Source of the DNA: JANMDR01 sp031376425 | GTDB taxonomy: Bacteria > Pseudomonadota > Gammaproteobacteria > Burkholderiales > Usitatibacteraceae | DNA: 26,360 bases | Direction: 5' to 3' | Assembly (NCBI GenBank): GCA_031376425.1 | Contig: JANMDR010000109.1 | Coordinates: forward strand, 1 to 26,360 | Shown: positions 23,859-26,360 of the stretch, piece by piece | Numbering within the stretch: the first letter of the stretch is position 1 | Layout: each line of letters opens with the position of its first letter | Program-made: the position numbers and the translations under genes | Notes under the pieces: generated by a model | Told to the model about the DNA's origin: nothing | Seen by the model: the letters and a program-made list of their open reading frames with translations, nothing else | The model's database searches: none

Positions 23859-23951
23859 TTAGCGTATGATCCTTGTTGTATTGCATTTATAGGTAATCAA
23901 ACGCCGTCCCAGGGATTAACGGCGTGGTTCAACAATGATTTAGGTGGTGGT

Positions 23952-25238
23952 ATGGATTTACTTTTTTTAATCGCACTAATTCTTTTTAGCGGCGTGTTGG
24001 CAATGGCAGAAATGGCGATTGGCGTCAGTCGCCCCGCTATTTTAGAAAAAATGGCACGTGATGGCTCATCAGGCGCACGCGCGGTACTCAAACTACGCGA
24101 AAAACCCAGCCGCTTACTAGCTGGCACCCAGCTTGGCCTAACGGCAGTAGCGATGATTTCTGGCGTGGTGGGCGAATCGCATTGGGTGCCGCGCCTAGAA
24201 GTGCTAATTGGCAATTACATACCTTGGCTAGCGCACATTAAATATGGGGTATCACTCGGCATTGTAGTGGTGATTATTACCTTCGTGAGCTTGGTGCTGG
24301 GCGAGGTAATTCCAAAGCGTATCGCTATTGCCCAACCTGAGGCAGTAGCGTCTTTTATGGCTGGCTTTGTGACTTGGCTTTTACGGCTAACCGCACCAGT
24401 CGTAGCCTTGGTGGCAATTTGCTCGGAATTTTTATTGAAGTTTACGCCCCTCATTGAACGCGATAAAGCGACGGCCACCGATGAAATTTTAGTGCTGATT
24501 GAAATCGGCCGCCGCGAAGGTAATTTAAATAAAACCGAAAGCGAAATTTTAGGTAATGTGTTCCGGCTAGACAATCGCCGTGTCGGCGCGATCATGACGC
24601 CAGCGGCCGGCATCGTTTGCCTAGATTTATCTTGGAGTCCTGAAGATAATATTCAGGTGCTGCGCGATCACAAAGTATCGCGGTTTTTACTCTGCAAAGA
24701 GGGCATTGCCAATCCAATCGGCTTTGTCGAGAGCCGCGAAATTTTAGGGCGTTTACTCGCTGGGCAAGAACTTGATTTAAAAACACTACAATCAGCACCC
24801 TTGCATTACGTACCCGGTGAAATTACGCTCACCGGCTTGCTTGAGTTTTTCAAACAAAATAGCGCCCACGCCGCATTAGTGGTCAATGAGTTTGGTTCTA
24901 CTGAAGGCTTAGTGACGGTATCTGATTTAATGAGCACCGTTATTGGCGATATGTTGTTAAAAGATGATATTCATGCCTTAGCCGTAAAGCGCGAAGACGA
25001 TTCATGGTTGGTTGATGGCCTGCTGCCCGTTGACGAAATGAAGCAGAAATTGGGGATAGCATCACTGCCCGATGATGAACCGGGTAACTTCCAAACCGTG
25101 GGCGGGTTTATGCTGTTTCAAATGGGGCGTATTCCGCGTAAGGCCGATTCATTTGAGTGTGCGGGTTGGCGCTTTGAAGTCGTGGATATGGACAAAAACC
25201 GAGTAGATGAAGTATTAGCCAAACAATTACCAAAATGA
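23952..25238 (+). CDS. CNNM/CBS-domain membrane protein (HlyC/CorC family)
   Basis: A 428-residue inner-membrane protein. The CNNM (DUF21) domain spans ~1-175, with hydrophobic segments at the N-terminus (LLFLIALILFSGVLAMAEMAI), GVSLGIVVVIITFVSLVLGEVIPKRIA and VTWLLRLTAPVVALVAI. A pair of CBS domains follows at ~200-330 (MTPAAGIVCLDL; HAALVVNEFGSTEGLVTVSDLM), and a CorC_HlyC transporter-associated domain at ~340-425 (WLVDGLLPVDEMKQKLGI). Members are linked to Mg2+/Na+ or polyamine export; the name hemolysin is historical. AGGTGGTGG precedes the ATG. Its stop overlaps the start of the following glycosidase gene by 4 nt (ATGA), and a putative operator lies upstream, tying it to the cell-wall sugar locus. 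Confidence 0.93.
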   Translation: MDLLFLIALILFSGVLAMAEMAIGVSRPAILEKMARDGSSGARAVLKLREKPSRLLAGTQLGLTAVAMISGVVGESHWVPRLEVLIGNYIPWLAHIKYGVSLGIVVVIITFVSLVLGEVIPKRIAIAQPEAVASFMAGFVTWLLRLTAPVVALVAICSEFLLKFTPLIERDKATATDEILVLIEIGRREGNLNKTESEILGNVFRLDNRRVGAIMTPAAGIVCLDLSWSPEDNIQVLRDHKVSRFLLCKEGIANPIGFVESREILGRLLAGQELDLKTLQSAPLHYVPGEITLTGLLEFFKQNSAHAALVVNEFGSTEGLVTVSDLMSTVIGDMLLKDDIHALAVKREDDSWLVDGLLPVDEMKQKLGIASLPDDEPGNFQTVGGFMLFQMGRIPRKADSFECAGWRFEVVDMDKNRVDEVLAKQLPK

Positions 25239-26360
25239 AGATAAACCCTATAGCATTAGGTATTTCTTTAGGCATCGGTATCCTTTTATCAATGCCCGTG
25301 GCAGCCCAAAATGCCCCTCAGGGGTTATTCGACGCCACCGCCAAGGCGGGCACCGTCACTGCTTCAACCATAACGAAAGAAGTGCGCGGCACATGGGTTA
25401 CTACCACCGCGAACAGCGCCATTTCTACCCCAGCCAACACCGCTGCCACAATGAAAAAGTTGGCCGATATTGGACTGAACACCGTGTATGTTGAAGTATG
25501 GAAAAACGGTTACACCCAATATCCATCGCAAGTGCTAAAACGTACTATCGGCGTTGAGCGCCGCCCTGCACTGGCATTGCAAGACCCTAGTGATGCCATG
25601 AACAAGGCGCGCGCAGCAGGCGAAGCGCGTGACCTGTTACAAGAAACAGCCATCGCCGCGCATCGCAATGGCCTGCACTATATTGCCTGGTTTGAATACG
25701 GCTTCATGGCAGCACATAAAACTACCATGAATCATTTGTGGAAACAAAAACCAGAGTGGCTAAGCCGCGATATTAACGGCAGCGAAATAGCGCCCAATGG
25801 CTTCGTATGGATGAATCCACTACACCCCGAAGCGCGAGTGTTTTTACTTGATCTGGTGCTAGAGGCCATCGATAAATACGATATTGACGGCATTCAAATC
25901 GATGACCGTATTGTCTGGCCTTATGTAACGATGGGCTATGACGATACCACGCGCAAAATTTACGCCGCCGAACACAACGGCGCACAGCCGCCCAATGACC
26001 ATAAAGACCCCGCTTTTATGGCATGGCGCTCGGCTAAGGTCAATGAATATTCCAAATGGTTTACCCAAGAAATTCGTACTCGTCGGCCAGGCTTATTGGT
26101 GAGCTTGAGCCCTGCTGTCTATCCGTGGTCATACGATTATTATTTACTCAACTGGCCTGCATGGAGCGGCTGGCAAGCAGCAGATCGCATCAGCGCTGCA
26201 CCGGTACGCAGCGCGGCCGCACAAGCACAAACGCCGCGCTGGGATGAGTTTATTCCGCAGGCTTATCGATTTAGCTTTGATGCATTTGATAAAACATGGC
26301 GTGAGCAGGTGGCCCATATTGATACGCATGATAAAAAACATGGCACCAATCGCAAGGCCG
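25235..26360 (+). CDS. Second exported GHL10/DUF187 (DigH-like) glycosidase, 3' end outside window
   Basis: The frame is open from the ATG at 25235 to the window end (375 complete codons), so the gene continues beyond. A signal peptide ends near PVAAQ (21-25), a Sec-type signal without a lipobox Cys. The GHL10 barrel begins around residue 48: KEVRGTWVTTTANSAIS, GLNTVYVEVWKNGYTQYPS, HYIAWFEYGFM, and YDIDGIQIDDRIVWPY with D218, D223 and D224 as candidate catalytic acids. FIPQAYRFSF near the end of the window corresponds to YFTPQLYW in the lipoprotein paralogue at 15311-17008. It starts inside the stop codon of the CNNM gene (ATGA overlap), so translation is coupled. Likely acts in the periplasm on glycan chains; the exact bond is unknown. 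Confidence 0.9.
   Translation, partial: MKINPIALGISLGIGILLSMPVAAQNAPQGLFDATAKAGTVTASTITKEVRGTWVTTTANSAISTPANTAATMKKLADIGLNTVYVEVWKNGYTQYPSQVLKRTIGVERRPALALQDPSDAMNKARAAGEARDLLQETAIAAHRNGLHYIAWFEYGFMAAHKTTMNHLWKQKPEWLSRDINGSEIAPNGFVWMNPLHPEARVFLLDLVLEAIDKYDIDGIQIDDRIVWPYVTMGYDDTTRKIYAAEHNGAQPPNDHKDPAFMAWRSAKVNEYSKWFTQEIRTRRPGLLVSLSPAVYPWSYDYYLLNWPAWSGWQAADRISAAPVRSAAAQAQTPRWDEFIPQAYRFSFDAFDKTWREQVAHIDTHDKKHGTNRKA

Larger units (their letters stand above)
23427..23951. other. 525-bp divergent intergenic region between murQ and the CNNM gene
   Basis: It holds two tandem TACCAAT sites (23587-23604 and 23841-23858), a perfect hairpin ATTCAC-CATACA-GTGAAT (23532-23549), a G7 tract at 23567-23573 and a hairpin GCCCC/GGGGC at 23695-23711. 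A 26-codon frame at 23496-23576 has a purine-rich GAGAGAAGAG before its ATG but no recognisable product. I see no convincing gene. Both divergent promoters should lie here. Confidence 0.75.

Noticed and set aside
23952..25238. Calling the CNNM/CBS protein a hemolysin
   Set aside because: The hemolysin label is historical for this family; the domains indicate ion or amine transport and no lytic function is supported.
1..26360. CRISPR arrays, tRNA/rRNA genes, intact insertion sequences or prophage
   Set aside because: No regularly spaced long repeats, no tRNA-like cloverleaf recognised by eye, and no transposase, integrase or phage structural genes were found.

Overview
The window reads as a chromosomal segment of a Gram-negative proteobacterium. 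LptG, TonB-dependent uptake, outer-membrane lipoproteins, a long HrpA and an Acs whose N-terminus resembles Burkholderiales enzymes all point that way. My best guess is Betaproteobacteria (Burkholderiales/Oxalobacteraceae-like) with moderate GC. This placement rests on remembered family resemblance, not on a search.

Left part (1-11 kb), mostly housekeeping. The 3' end of bioA meets, tail to tail, a minus-strand block transcribed hrpA -> class I/II aminotransferase -> SRPBCC-domain lipoprotein -> DUF815 AAA ATPase, with short gaps or overlaps. Divergent from hrpA is acs (acetyl-CoA synthetase), whose upstream region holds a degenerate 11-bp tandem repeat. It is followed by a GC-rich palindrome and lptG, which has no lptF beside it. 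A type II toxin-antitoxin pair (RHH antitoxin and PIN toxin) follows at 11.0-11.9 kb and ends at a ~166-bp long-palindrome element.

Right part (12-26.4 kb), the most interesting region: a candidate peptidoglycan-sugar (MurNAc) scavenging locus. The minus strand carries murQ -> TonB-dependent receptor -> terminator, then a six-gene run: AmpG-type MFS permease -> NagX/DUF5009 membrane protein -> DigH-like (GHL10/DUF187) lipoprotein glycosidase -> BadF-type sugar kinase -> AmiD-type amidase lipoprotein -> class C beta-lactamase-fold lipoprotein. Divergent from murQ is a CNNM/CBS (CorC/HlyC family) membrane protein gene overlapping by 4 nt a second exported GHL10 glycosidase, which runs off the window. 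Permease + kinase + MurQ matches the logic of the murTKQ pathway of Tannerella forsythia. The receptor and the exported amidase, glycosidases and serine hydrolase would supply capture and trimming of cell-wall fragments.

Three copies of a tandem direct repeat, TACCAAT-N4-TACCAAT (one copy with a single mismatch), lie before murQ, before the CNNM gene and before the permease operon. Each has exactly 11 bp between half-site starts. They look like operators of one regulator that is not encoded here. A second inverted-repeat element (237 bp) sits between the permease operon's operator and its start codon. No rRNA, tRNA, CRISPR array or intact insertion sequence was seen.
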